Assembly: GCA_945947925.1 (NCBI GenBank)
Contig: CAMEZU010000053.1
Coordinates: forward strand, 1 to 9,164
Length of the DNA: 9,164 nucleotides
Source of the DNA: an uncultured Verrucomicrobiota bacterium
GTDB lineage: Bacteria > Verrucomicrobiota > Kiritimatiellia > RFP12 > UBA1067
Reading direction: 5' to 3'
Shown here: positions 1 through 5,549 of the stretch, in pieces
How the letters are laid out: every line of letters begins with the position of its first letter
How positions within the stretch are numbered: the stretch's first letter is position 1
Notes under the pieces: model-generated
What the model was told of the DNA's origin: nothing
The model's database searches: none
Seen by the model: the letters and a program-made list of their open reading frames with translations, nothing else
Position numbers and translations under genes: made by a program

Positions 1-2021
1 GCGAGCGCGCGCTTGGCGAATTCGCCCCAGTACGGCGTGGGCTTGTAGTCCCAGTTCTCGATCATGACCGGCGCGGCCTTCGGATGGAAGCACCAGCCCG
101 TCCAGTTGATGCGGAGCTTCTGGATGAAGCCGAGCATGTCGGGCGAGAAGGTGTAGGGATCCTCCTGCTGGTTGTCGGGGATGAAGTTCATCACGCCGAG
201 CGGGGAGGCCCCGACTTCGCCGAGGAAGATCGGGTGCTTCGCCGCGACTGGGAGGAGGCGTCCCCAGCCCTTGTGCCAGTGGTAGGTGTGCCAGGCGTAC
301 ATGATGCCGTTGCCGGTCGTGTCCGTGAGGCGGAAGGACTTCTTCTCGCCCTTCTCGATCGCCTCGCTCTCGATGCCAGTGAGGTCGTTCGCCCAGAAGA
401 GGCCGCCCGCGATGACGACGTTCTTCGCGCCGGTGGAGCGGACCGCGTCCACGAGAGCCTGCATGCCGACGGACTCGAAGCCCTGGTTCTTCTTCTTCTC
501 CTCGCTCGAGAGGAAGGCGGACTCGTCGTGCTGGCCCTGCTTGCCGACCCAGCCGCCGTCACGCCAGATCTCCCAGCTGATGCCGTGGGGCTCGTTGAAG
601 AGGTCGAACAGGACGGCCGGATGGTTCTTGTAGTGCGCCGCGCAATCCTTCCAGAATTCGACGTGCTCCGCCTTCGGCGCGCGGAAGCGGTGGAGGTCGA
701 TGACGACGTACGCGCCGCGGTTCGCAGCGAGACGGACGATCTTGTCGCATGCGTCGCGGAAGGACTTGCCGCCGTCGTTCTTCGAGTAGATGCCCGTACC
801 GAACCAGTGGGCCTCGTTGATCGGCAGGCGGATGCAGTTCGCGTGCCACTGGTCGATCGCGACCACGGTCGACTTCACCTGCTGGTCGCCGTTCGGGATC
901 GTCTCCATGCCGCCGGCGTTCACACCCTGCAGCCAGACCTCCTTGCCGTCGGTATCGACGAGGCGGTTGCCCTGGACACGGACCATCTTCGGCCACGTGG
1001 CGCGATTCTCCGGCTCGTCCGGGACATAGCGGGCCTTGGCCTGGCGCTCGCGCTCGGCGGCGGCCTTGTGCAGCGGCTCGGCGGACGTCGCGACGCACGT
1101 GACGTCCGTCATCTCCATCTCGCCCGACTTGACCTGGAAGAGACACGGCATGACGACGAACGTGACGGCCTCCTTCGGCACGAGGAAGGACGTCTCGCGA
1201 TCCTGCCAGCCTTTCGTGTCCTTCTGAATGTAAACCGGACTCGGATTCTTCACTTCCTTGCCGTTCGCATCCTTGAACTTGAAGAGGACGCGCGCATCGA
1301 ACCAGGGCTTCTCACCCGTCTTGAGGTTCTTGACCTCCCACTTCCAGCTCATCTTGAGAGCCTCGACGTCCGCCGGCACGTCGTACTCCTTGTACGCGTT
1401 GACGAGCTTGCCCGGCTCCTTCGAGACGAGCTTCGCGTACGGACCGTTCTGCGCGGGAATGAGCGACCCGCCGTTCGCGACGCGCTCCTTCGCGCGGGCC
1501 TTGCGCTTCGCCCAGTCGGCGGACCTCTTCGCCGCGGCGGCCTCGCGCTTCGCCTTCTCCTCGGGATCCTCGACGAACTTCTCCTGACCCGTCACGCTGA
1601 GGTTGCGGAACTCGAGCGAACCGCCCTTCACGTTGAAGAGGCACGGCATGAGCGCAATGCCCGCTGCGCCCGGATCGACCTTCACGACCTTCTTGACCGG
1701 GAACCAGTCCTTCGTCCCCTTCCATCCGCCGATGACGGGACCGCCCGACTTCTTCTGCGAGTTCGCGTCAATCCAGTTGGACATGACGCGCGCGTCGAAC
1801 CAGTTCTTGTCGCCGCGGACAACGTCCGTGTACTTCACCTCGGCGGTGATCGTGATGCCCTCGTACTTCGACGGCACGTTCACCTGGATGTAACGCATGT
1901 TCATCTTGCCCGGCGTCTCCTGGACGAGCTTGAACGAACGATGGGACTCGGGTACGAGATTCTCCGCCGACCAGGCGAAGGCTCCCGCGAGCGACACGAC
2001 AGCCAACAGCAATTTCTTCAT
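1..2021 (-). CDS. Secreted glycoside hydrolase family 5 (cellulase-like) with duplicated N-terminal module; 3' end cut by window
   Basis: Reading from ATG at 2021 gives 673 uninterrupted codons that run off the left edge, so the C-terminus is missing, probably only a little. Residues 1-19 are a signal peptide (MKKLLLAVVSLAGAFAWSA). Residues about 25-145 and 190-311 are two copies of one module: WFDAR at 74 and 240, MPCLF at 125 and 291, so both motifs repeat at exactly 166 residues. Lys/Ala/Glu/Arg-rich, probably helical linkers follow each copy (about 147-183 and 315-345). From about 346 comes a GH5-type TIM barrel: NCIRLP (R398), FDLFNEP with the acid/base Glu477, WHTYHW, and FLGEVGA with the nucleophile Glu602, then WTGWCFHP near the end. 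Family knowledge gives a retaining beta-glycanase acting outside the cytoplasm on a beta-1,4-glucan or mannan; the substrate cannot be read from this sequence. The N-terminal modules look like beta-sandwich carbohydrate-binding domains, which is inference. The start is supported by AAAGGA 9 nt upstream and by the signal peptide. Confidence 0.9.
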   Translation of the reverse strand, partial: MKKLLLAVVSLAGAFAWSAENLVPESHRSFKLVQETPGKMNMRYIQVNVPSKYEGITITAEVKYTDVVRGDKNWFDARVMSNWIDANSQKKSGGPVIGGWKGTKDWFPVKKVVKVDPGAAGIALMPCLFNVKGGSLEFRNLSVTGQEKFVEDPEEKAKREAAAAKRSADWAKRKARAKERVANGGSLIPAQNGPYAKLVSKEPGKLVNAYKEYDVPADVEALKMSWKWEVKNLKTGEKPWFDARVLFKFKDANGKEVKNPSPVYIQKDTKGWQDRETSFLVPKEAVTFVVMPCLFQVKSGEMEMTDVTCVATSAEPLHKAAAERERQAKARYVPDEPENRATWPKMVRVQGNRLVDTDGKEVWLQGVNAGGMETIPNGDQQVKSTVVAIDQWHANCIRLPINEAHWFGTGIYSKNDGGKSFRDACDKIVRLAANRGAYVVIDLHRFRAPKAEHVEFWKDCAAHYKNHPAVLFDLFNEPHGISWEIWRDGGWVGKQGQHDESAFLSSEEKKKNQGFESVGMQALVDAVRSTGAKNVVIAGGLFWANDLTGIESEAIEKGEKKSFRLTDTTGNGIMYAWHTYHWHKGWGRLLPVAAKHPIFLGEVGASPLGVMNFIPDNQQEDPYTFSPDMLGFIQKLRINWTGWCFHPKAAPVMIENWDYKPTPYWGEFAKRAL

Positions 2022-2028
2022 AGGAAGG

Positions 2029-2064
2029 ATTCCTTTAGTTACTAGACATGTACATCATATCATA
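2029..2064 (-). promoter_or_regulatory. Leader and possible -10 region of the GH5 gene
   Basis: The minus strand upstream of the GH5 ATG is AT-rich and holds two overlapping TATGAT boxes (2059-2064 and 2054-2059), either of which could be a -10 element. No convincing -35 hexamer sits 16-18 bp upstream. The ribosome binding site AAAGGA (2031-2036) lies within a small palindrome, AAGGAATCCTT, and ends 9 nt before the start codon. The terminator at 2103-2158 isolates this gene from the lipoprotein gene upstream, so a promoter must lie between 2022 and 2102. Confidence 0.45.
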
Positions 2065-2102
2065 AATCTGTCATCTGTGCACATGTTATCTCGTCACTTT
2101 CT

Positions 2103-2158
2103 GAAAAGCAAACGCCGGAAGCCCTCTGCGCCTGATGTGCGCAGAAGACTTCCGACGC
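2103..2158 (-). terminator. Strong intrinsic terminator of the small lipoprotein gene
   Basis: On the minus strand, bases 2158-2140 pair with 2131-2113 to form an unbroken stem of about 19 bp with a few G-U pairs and a short loop of about 8 nt. A run TTTGCTTTT follows (2112-2104). This is a textbook Rho-independent terminator. It lies 26 nt past the stop codon of the small lipoprotein gene and before the GH5 promoter region. Confidence 0.88.
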
Positions 2159-2184
2159 CTCGCCGCCCCTACGACGGCCCACGG

Positions 2185-2445
2185 TCACCGCTTGCCGGAT
2201 GCGGAGCGCGTCTCCTTCGCCTTCTCGATCGCCGCCTCGGCCTTCGCGAGCTCGATCTGAAGCTCGTCCAGCTTCTTCTGCTGGTCTTCCTTGGACAGCT
2301 TGGCGAAGTCGGCCTTCAGGCGCTCGATTTCCGCCTGCGGCTCGCAGGCCTCCTTCAGCAGCGCCTCGTAGTCGTCGACCCTGGAGCTACAGCCGGACAG
2401 CAGGACTCCGGCCAGCACGGCCGGGAAAAGAAAAGTCTTCATCAT
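2185..2445 (-). CDS. Small coiled-coil lipoprotein
   Basis: Encodes 86 residues from ATG at 2445. A signal sequence with the lipobox LLSGC gives a lipidated Cys at 19. The mature part (about 25-80) is almost entirely charged heptad-like helix rich in Glu, Lys, Ala and Leu (for example ERLKADFAKLSKEDQQKK), so a short coiled coil anchored to a membrane by its lipid is predicted. I do not recognise the family. A size of about 65 mature residues with one long helix recalls Lpp-like lipoproteins, but the C-terminal Lys-Arg is the only specific resemblance and is weak. Start choice: an in-frame ATG at 2454 touches the ribosome binding site AAAGGA, so the tandem ATGs at 2445/2442, 9-12 nt from it, fit better. 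The gene has its own promoter and terminator and looks monocistronic. Confidence 0.75.
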   Translation of the reverse strand: MMKTFLFPAVLAGVLLSGCSSRVDDYEALLKEACEPQAEIERLKADFAKLSKEDQQKKLDELQIELAKAEAAIEKAKETRSASGKR

Positions 2446-2470
2446 CGGTAACATTCCTTTCTTCTCCACT

Positions 2471-2499
2471 AGTATATCATCTCAAGACCAGGTCCTCAA
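2471..2499 (-). promoter_or_regulatory. Sigma70-type promoter of the small lipoprotein gene
   Basis: On the minus strand TTGAGG (2499-2494) is followed after exactly 17 bp by TATACT (2476-2471). The expected start of transcription is near 2464, giving a leader of about 20 nt that contains the AAAGGA ribosome binding site. It lies just after the stop codon of the upstream lipoprotein gene (2519). Confidence 0.7.
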
Positions 2500-2518
2500 C
2501 CGCCGCGGCCGCGGCGCG

Positions 2519-3184
2519 TCAGTTCACGCCCCAGTCGGCAAGCACCTTCCGACGGGTCGCTTCGTCGAGCGCGTCAAGCCGCTGGATCTCGACGGCGATC
2601 CTTCCGGTGCGGCCTTCGCCGCCGTCGCCGTAGGTAAGGCCGAGACGAACGGCCTGCGGTCCCTTGACCCAGAGGTAGTTCTTCTCCCACGTTCCCGTCT
2701 TCGGCACGGCTGTCACGAACGCACCGTCCGTGCCGCGGAAGCGAATCGAGGACGGCTCGCCCATCAGGTTCCTGAAGGCGGTGTAGATCCGGTGCCCGTT
2801 GCGGATGACGCTCTCGGACTCCGTGGTCGGGTCGAGCTTGTCGAGGTCCAGGTCCAGCCGCGCGAACAGCAGGTCGATCCGTCCCGTCTTGCGGTCGGCC
2901 CATTCCTGGACCGCCCAGCTTGTTTTCGACTCGAACGGCCCCAAGCCGGGATAATAGAAGCCGCGCACCTCCTGCGACGGCGCGTCCTCGGGCCTCGCCC
3001 AGTCCGTCACGAACAACGCTCCCGAAAGACCGAACTTGTCAACCGCCAGGGTGCCGCCGCGCGGCTCGTCCAGGCTGACCCCGAAGGCGTCCTTCAGCGC
3101 CAGGTCCGCGTGCGGAAACGGCGTCGCGCAGCCGGAGAGCACCAGCACGGCCGCCAGGGGGACAAGGGACAGGATGCTCTTCAT
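2519..3184 (-). CDS. Hypothetical lipoprotein, 221 residues, partner of the toroid protein
   Basis: Starts at ATG 3184 behind AGGAG with a 9-nt spacer. An open frame continues upstream to about 3388, but it overlaps the neighbouring gene and lacks a signal. The N-terminus is a lipoprotein signal with lipobox VLSGC (lipid-bearing Cys19), so the protein is predicted to sit on the outer face of the inner membrane or on the outer membrane. The mature part is a mixed globular domain with no transmembrane helix and no catalytic motif I can name; notable stretches are GFYYPGLGPFESKTSW and RNGHRIYTAFRNLMGEP. I do not recognise the family. It starts 19 nt after the stop of the secreted toroid gene and has no promoter of its own, so the two are very likely co-transcribed and may act together in the envelope (inference). 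Confidence 0.8.
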   Translation of the reverse strand: MKSILSLVPLAAVLVLSGCATPFPHADLALKDAFGVSLDEPRGGTLAVDKFGLSGALFVTDWARPEDAPSQEVRGFYYPGLGPFESKTSWAVQEWADRKTGRIDLLFARLDLDLDKLDPTTESESVIRNGHRIYTAFRNLMGEPSSIRFRGTDGAFVTAVPKTGTWEKNYLWVKGPQAVRLGLTYGDGGEGRTGRIAVEIQRLDALDEATRRKVLADWGVN

Positions 3185-3203
3185 CTCGGCGGACTCCTCT
3201 CGT

Positions 3204-4289
3204 TCAGCGGCAGATGTCGAGCACGAGGAGGGCGAACGACGTGCACAGGACGGGATCCGCCTCCCAGAACCGGTTGTTGTCGTTGTACCAGCTGCCGTCC
3301 GGCTTCTGGAGGGAGACGAGCTTCGCGGACAGCTCCTTCTTCCAGTCGTGGCCGCCGACGGTCTCCGCCCCGGACGCCTGCAGCGCACGGGCCATGATGT
3401 CGTAGAAGTAGTAGAGCCCCTGGTTGCCCATGCCCGGATTCTCGTCCACGGACCAGTTCCTCTCGCAATACTCGAAGGACTGCTTCACGCGCGGATCGCC
3501 GCGGTCGAGCTTCGCATGGCACATCGAGAGGACGGCCGCATAGGTCATCGATCCGTATGCGCGCAGCTGGACGCGTCCCTGCGCGTTCGTGGCGGTTCCG
3601 CCCTGCGGCGTCCGATCGTTGTACGCCGCGCCGCCCGCGTCGGGACCCTCCTTCTTCACGAGCCCCTCGACGAACGCGAGCGCCTGGTCCCAGTTGACGT
3701 CCACGCGCTTCCCGGACGTGCGGAACTCCTCGAGCTTCTCCGTGCGACGCATCGCGTCGAGCGCGTAGGACGTGTTGGAAAGGTCCGCATACCGCCGGCG
3801 GGACACCTTGTCGTAGCCAAAGCCGCCCGCCATCGTGTCGTCGCCCGTCAGCTGCGAGGACGCGATGTACTCGCGCGCCTTGAGGAGCGCCTCCGTCGGC
3901 GCCTTGCCCGATTCGAAGAGCGCCGAGAGGCAGACGGATGTGTTGTAGTTGCCGAGGCCCGACCCGCCGCGTCCCGGTTTCGGCACGTAGAACCCGCCGT
4001 CCGGCCGCTGCGTCCCGAGGACGTACTTCACGCCCTTCTCGATCGCCGCCTGGCACTCTTCATTCTCAATTTTCCATTTTCCATTTTCCATTTCGCCGCC
4101 GCAGGCGGCGATTGCCCACACGGGCAGGGCCGAGAGCGCCGGCATCTGCGCGTCGCTCCAGTGTCCCTCCGGCGCCTGCTTCGCGAGCAGAAAGCGGACG
4201 CCCTTCGCCATCGCCGCCTCGACCTCCGCCGACGCCGCGAAGGCGCTCCCCATTGAAAACAAGACCAGTCCGATCAGAAGTCTCTTCAT
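3204..4289 (-). CDS. Secreted alpha/alpha-toroid protein (prenyltransferase / squalene-oxidase repeat)
   Basis: Encodes 361 residues from ATG at 4289, chosen for the AAAGGAG ribosome binding site and the signal peptide (MKRLLIGLVLFSMGSAFA); the frame is open further upstream without either. The mature protein carries the repeat of the terpenoid cyclase / prenyltransferase alpha-alpha toroid: helices punctuated by Q-x-P-(D/E)-G-x-(W/F) turns at KQAPEGHW (37-44), QRPDGGF (94-100) and QKPDGSW (328-334). GNQGLYYFYDIMARAL, near residue 300, resembles the version common in Planctomycetes and Verrucomicrobia. I see no DxDD motif of squalene-hopene cyclases, so catalysis is doubtful; with a signal peptide it may be a binding or scaffold protein outside the cytoplasm. 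Residues 67-78 (MENGKWKIENEE) come from an AT-rich heptamer repeat that looks inserted in a loop between two toroid helices. A lipoprotein gene follows after 19 nt. Confidence 0.85.
   Translation of the reverse strand: MKRLLIGLVLFSMGSAFAASAEVEAAMAKGVRFLLAKQAPEGHWSDAQMPALSALPVWAIAACGGEMENGKWKIENEECQAAIEKGVKYVLGTQRPDGGFYVPKPGRGGSGLGNYNTSVCLSALFESGKAPTEALLKAREYIASSQLTGDDTMAGGFGYDKVSRRRYADLSNTSYALDAMRRTEKLEEFRTSGKRVDVNWDQALAFVEGLVKKEGPDAGGAAYNDRTPQGGTATNAQGRVQLRAYGSMTYAAVLSMCHAKLDRGDPRVKQSFEYCERNWSVDENPGMGNQGLYYFYDIMARALQASGAETVGGHDWKKELSAKLVSLQKPDGSWYNDNNRFWEADPVLCTSFALLVLDICR
4067..4094 (-). repeat. Tandem heptanucleotide repeat inside the toroid gene
   Basis: Four consecutive 7-mers read on the plus strand CAATTTT, CCATTTT, CCATTTT, CCATTTC. 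The tract is strikingly AT-rich within a GC-rich gene and encodes residues from about E66 to about I74. Because 7 is not a multiple of 3, gain or loss of one or two units would shift the reading frame of the secreted protein. Confidence 0.85.
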
Positions 4290-4391
4290 TTTCCTGCTCC
4301 TTTCCCGTTTTTGCCGAGCGTCAGCGAAGGCCGTCTGCGTCAATCTGCTGTTCACACGCACCCTCCGCCGGTCCACACCCCGTTAAACGCC

Positions 4392-5294
4392 TCAGGCGGG
4401 CGGAAGGTTCATGAGGGCCTGGATGCGTTCCTCGAGCGGCGGATGCGACGAGAAGAGCGAGGACCATCCGCCCGAGATGCCGAAGGCCTTGATCGAGTCG
4501 GGAAGAACGCCCGGCTGCAGGTTGTTGAGGCGGCGCAGGGCCGCGATCATCGGACCGGGCGTTCCCAGCAGGCGGGCGGACCCTTCATCGGCGGCGAATT
4601 CGCGCTTGCGGCTGTACCACATCAGGATCACGGCGGCGGCGAGTCCGAAGACCATCTGGAAGAGCTGCACCATCATGTGGTAGAGCCAGTAGTTGCCGCG
4701 GCCGCGCCGGCGCTCCTCGTCCCGGCGGTTCTCCATCGCGGCCTGGACGACGGACGCGAGGACATGCGAGAAGAAGATGACGAACGTATTGATGACGCCC
4801 TGCGCGAGGGACATCGTCACCATGTCCCCGTTCGCCACGTGCGACATCTCGTGTCCGAGCACCGCGCGCAGTTCCTCCTTCGACATCTGCTCCATGATCC
4901 GCGTCGAGACGGCCACCAGCGCACTGTTCTTGAAGGCACCCGTCGCAAAGGCGTTCGCCTCGCCGGGATAGATCGCAACCTCGGGCGTCTTCAGGTTCGC
5001 ACGGCGCGCAAGGTCCTCGACCGTCGCAACCAGCCACCGCTCGGCCTCACCCTCGGATCCGTCGATCGTCCGGCACTTCATCGCCGCCTTCACCATCGTC
5101 TTGGAGAGGAGCAGCGAAATGAGCGAGCCCGCCATGCCGAAGATGAAGGAGAAGACGAAGAGTCCCGCGAACGCCCCGTCCCCGAGAGCCGCCGTCAGGT
5201 CGATGCCACACAAGGCGCAGACGACGGCGGCCACCCCCGTCAGCAATGTCACCGCCGCCAGATTGACGGCCAGGAAGAGAATCATTCTTTTCAT
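4392..5294 (-). CDS. htpX: HtpX-family membrane zinc metalloprotease (M48B)
   Basis: Encodes 300 residues, close to the 293 of E. coli HtpX, an inner-membrane protease that degrades misfolded membrane proteins. Two N-terminal hydrophobic segments (about 4-30 and 38-64) precede a cytosolic catalytic part with the zinc motif HEMSH (H148, E149, H152) inside AVLGHEMSHVANGD. Two further hydrophobic segments lie at about 160-185 and 208-228, followed by REFAAD, where E232 is the expected third zinc ligand. The C-terminal SSHPPLEERIQAL is also typical of the family. ATG at 5294 gives the canonical MKRMILFLAVN start; a TTG six codons upstream (5312) is possible but overlaps the promoter -10 box. No Shine-Dalgarno sequence precedes either start. 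It stands between the feo operon and the toroid gene with no clear functional tie to them. Confidence 0.93.
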   Translation of the reverse strand: MKRMILFLAVNLAAVTLLTGVAAVVCALCGIDLTAALGDGAFAGLFVFSFIFGMAGSLISLLLSKTMVKAAMKCRTIDGSEGEAERWLVATVEDLARRANLKTPEVAIYPGEANAFATGAFKNSALVAVSTRIMEQMSKEELRAVLGHEMSHVANGDMVTMSLAQGVINTFVIFFSHVLASVVQAAMENRRDEERRRGRGNYWLYHMMVQLFQMVFGLAAAVILMWYSRKREFAADEGSARLLGTPGPMIAALRRLNNLQPGVLPDSIKAFGISGGWSSLFSSHPPLEERIQALMNLPPA

Positions 5295-5300
5295 GACCGT

Positions 5301-5309
5301 ATTATAACA
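5301..5309 (-). promoter_or_regulatory. Extended -10 promoter of htpX, possibly giving a leaderless mRNA
   Basis: The minus strand carries TGTTATAAT (5309-5301), a perfect -10 hexamer with the extended TGn element. No good -35 box lies 17 bp upstream (TCGCCG at 5329-5324). Transcription would start about 7 nt downstream, which is the A of the htpX ATG at 5294. There is no Shine-Dalgarno sequence in between. Confidence 0.65.
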
Positions 5310-5346
5310 CAATCACGGAGAGGCGGCGAGGACGCAGCCCCTCCGT
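5307..5346 (-). terminator. Probable terminator hairpin of the feo operon
   Basis: On the minus strand 5346-5338 (ACGGAGGGG) pairs with 5323-5315 (CCTCTCCGT) over 9 bp including one G-U pair, with a 14-nt GC-rich loop. It begins 10 nt past the stop of the Cys-rich protein gene. The downstream tract GATTGTGTTAT is only moderately U-rich, so termination efficiency is uncertain. The stem occupies the place where a -35 element of the htpX promoter would lie. Confidence 0.55.
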
Positions 5347-5356
5347 TCAGACGCCC

Positions 5357-5506
5357 CTACGCCGTGCGGCAGCAGCCGCAGCGGCCGCCGCAGGTCTTCG
5401 GGTCCTTCCCGCAGAGACAAGGCGTCCCCTTCCGCCGGACCCGCCAGAGGGCGAGTCCGCACAGGACGAGCACCACGCCGAGAACGACAATCGAAGCAGT
5501 ATTCAT
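5357..5506 (-). CDS. FeoB-associated Cys-rich membrane protein
   Basis: A 49-residue protein from ATG 5506 to TAG. The order is a short N-terminus, one transmembrane helix (about 5-21, SIVVLGVVLVLCGLALW), a basic stretch RVRRK that should face the cytoplasm, and a Cys-rich tail with C30, C32, C39, C43, C45 and C46 (CLCGKDPKTCGGRCGCC). This architecture, length and position directly after feoB match the FeoB-associated Cys-rich membrane protein family, thought to assist Fe(II) uptake; its exact role is not settled. The ribosome binding site GGAGGGG lies 11 nt upstream. The start is 33 nt after the feoB stop, so it is the third gene of the feo operon. Confidence 0.85.
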   Translation of the reverse strand: MNTASIVVLGVVLVLCGLALWRVRRKGTPCLCGKDPKTCGGRCGCCRTA

Positions 5507-5523
5507 AAGAAGAGGCACCCCTC

Positions 5524-5549
5524 CTTCATTCATCACTCATCATTCATCG
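5524..5549 (-). repeat. ATGA-rich low-complexity tract over the feoB stop codon
   Basis: Minus strand reads as imperfect GATGAAT / GATGAGT heptamers spanning the last codons of feoB, its TGA stop (5542-5540) and the start of the spacer to the next gene. Several TGA triplets in more than one frame follow the stop. It is more AT-rich than its surroundings and resembles in style the heptamer tract at 4067-4094. Confidence 0.6.

Noticed and set aside
84..2045. Plus-strand open frame of 653 codons opposite the GH5 gene
   Set aside because: It is antisense to a clear GH5 enzyme with both catalytic Glu motifs, and its product is a low-complexity Arg/Leu/Asp/Val-rich chain typical of shadow frames in GC-rich DNA.
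3036..4256. Plus-strand open frame of 406 codons opposite the toroid gene
   Set aside because: Antisense to a signal-peptide-bearing toroid protein and crossing the junction of two co-directional genes; no domain is recognisable.
5285..5312. htpX starting at TTG 5312
   Set aside because: This start would make the codons overlap the TATAAT box, has no ribosome binding site, and adds residues not expected before the family-typical MKRM start.
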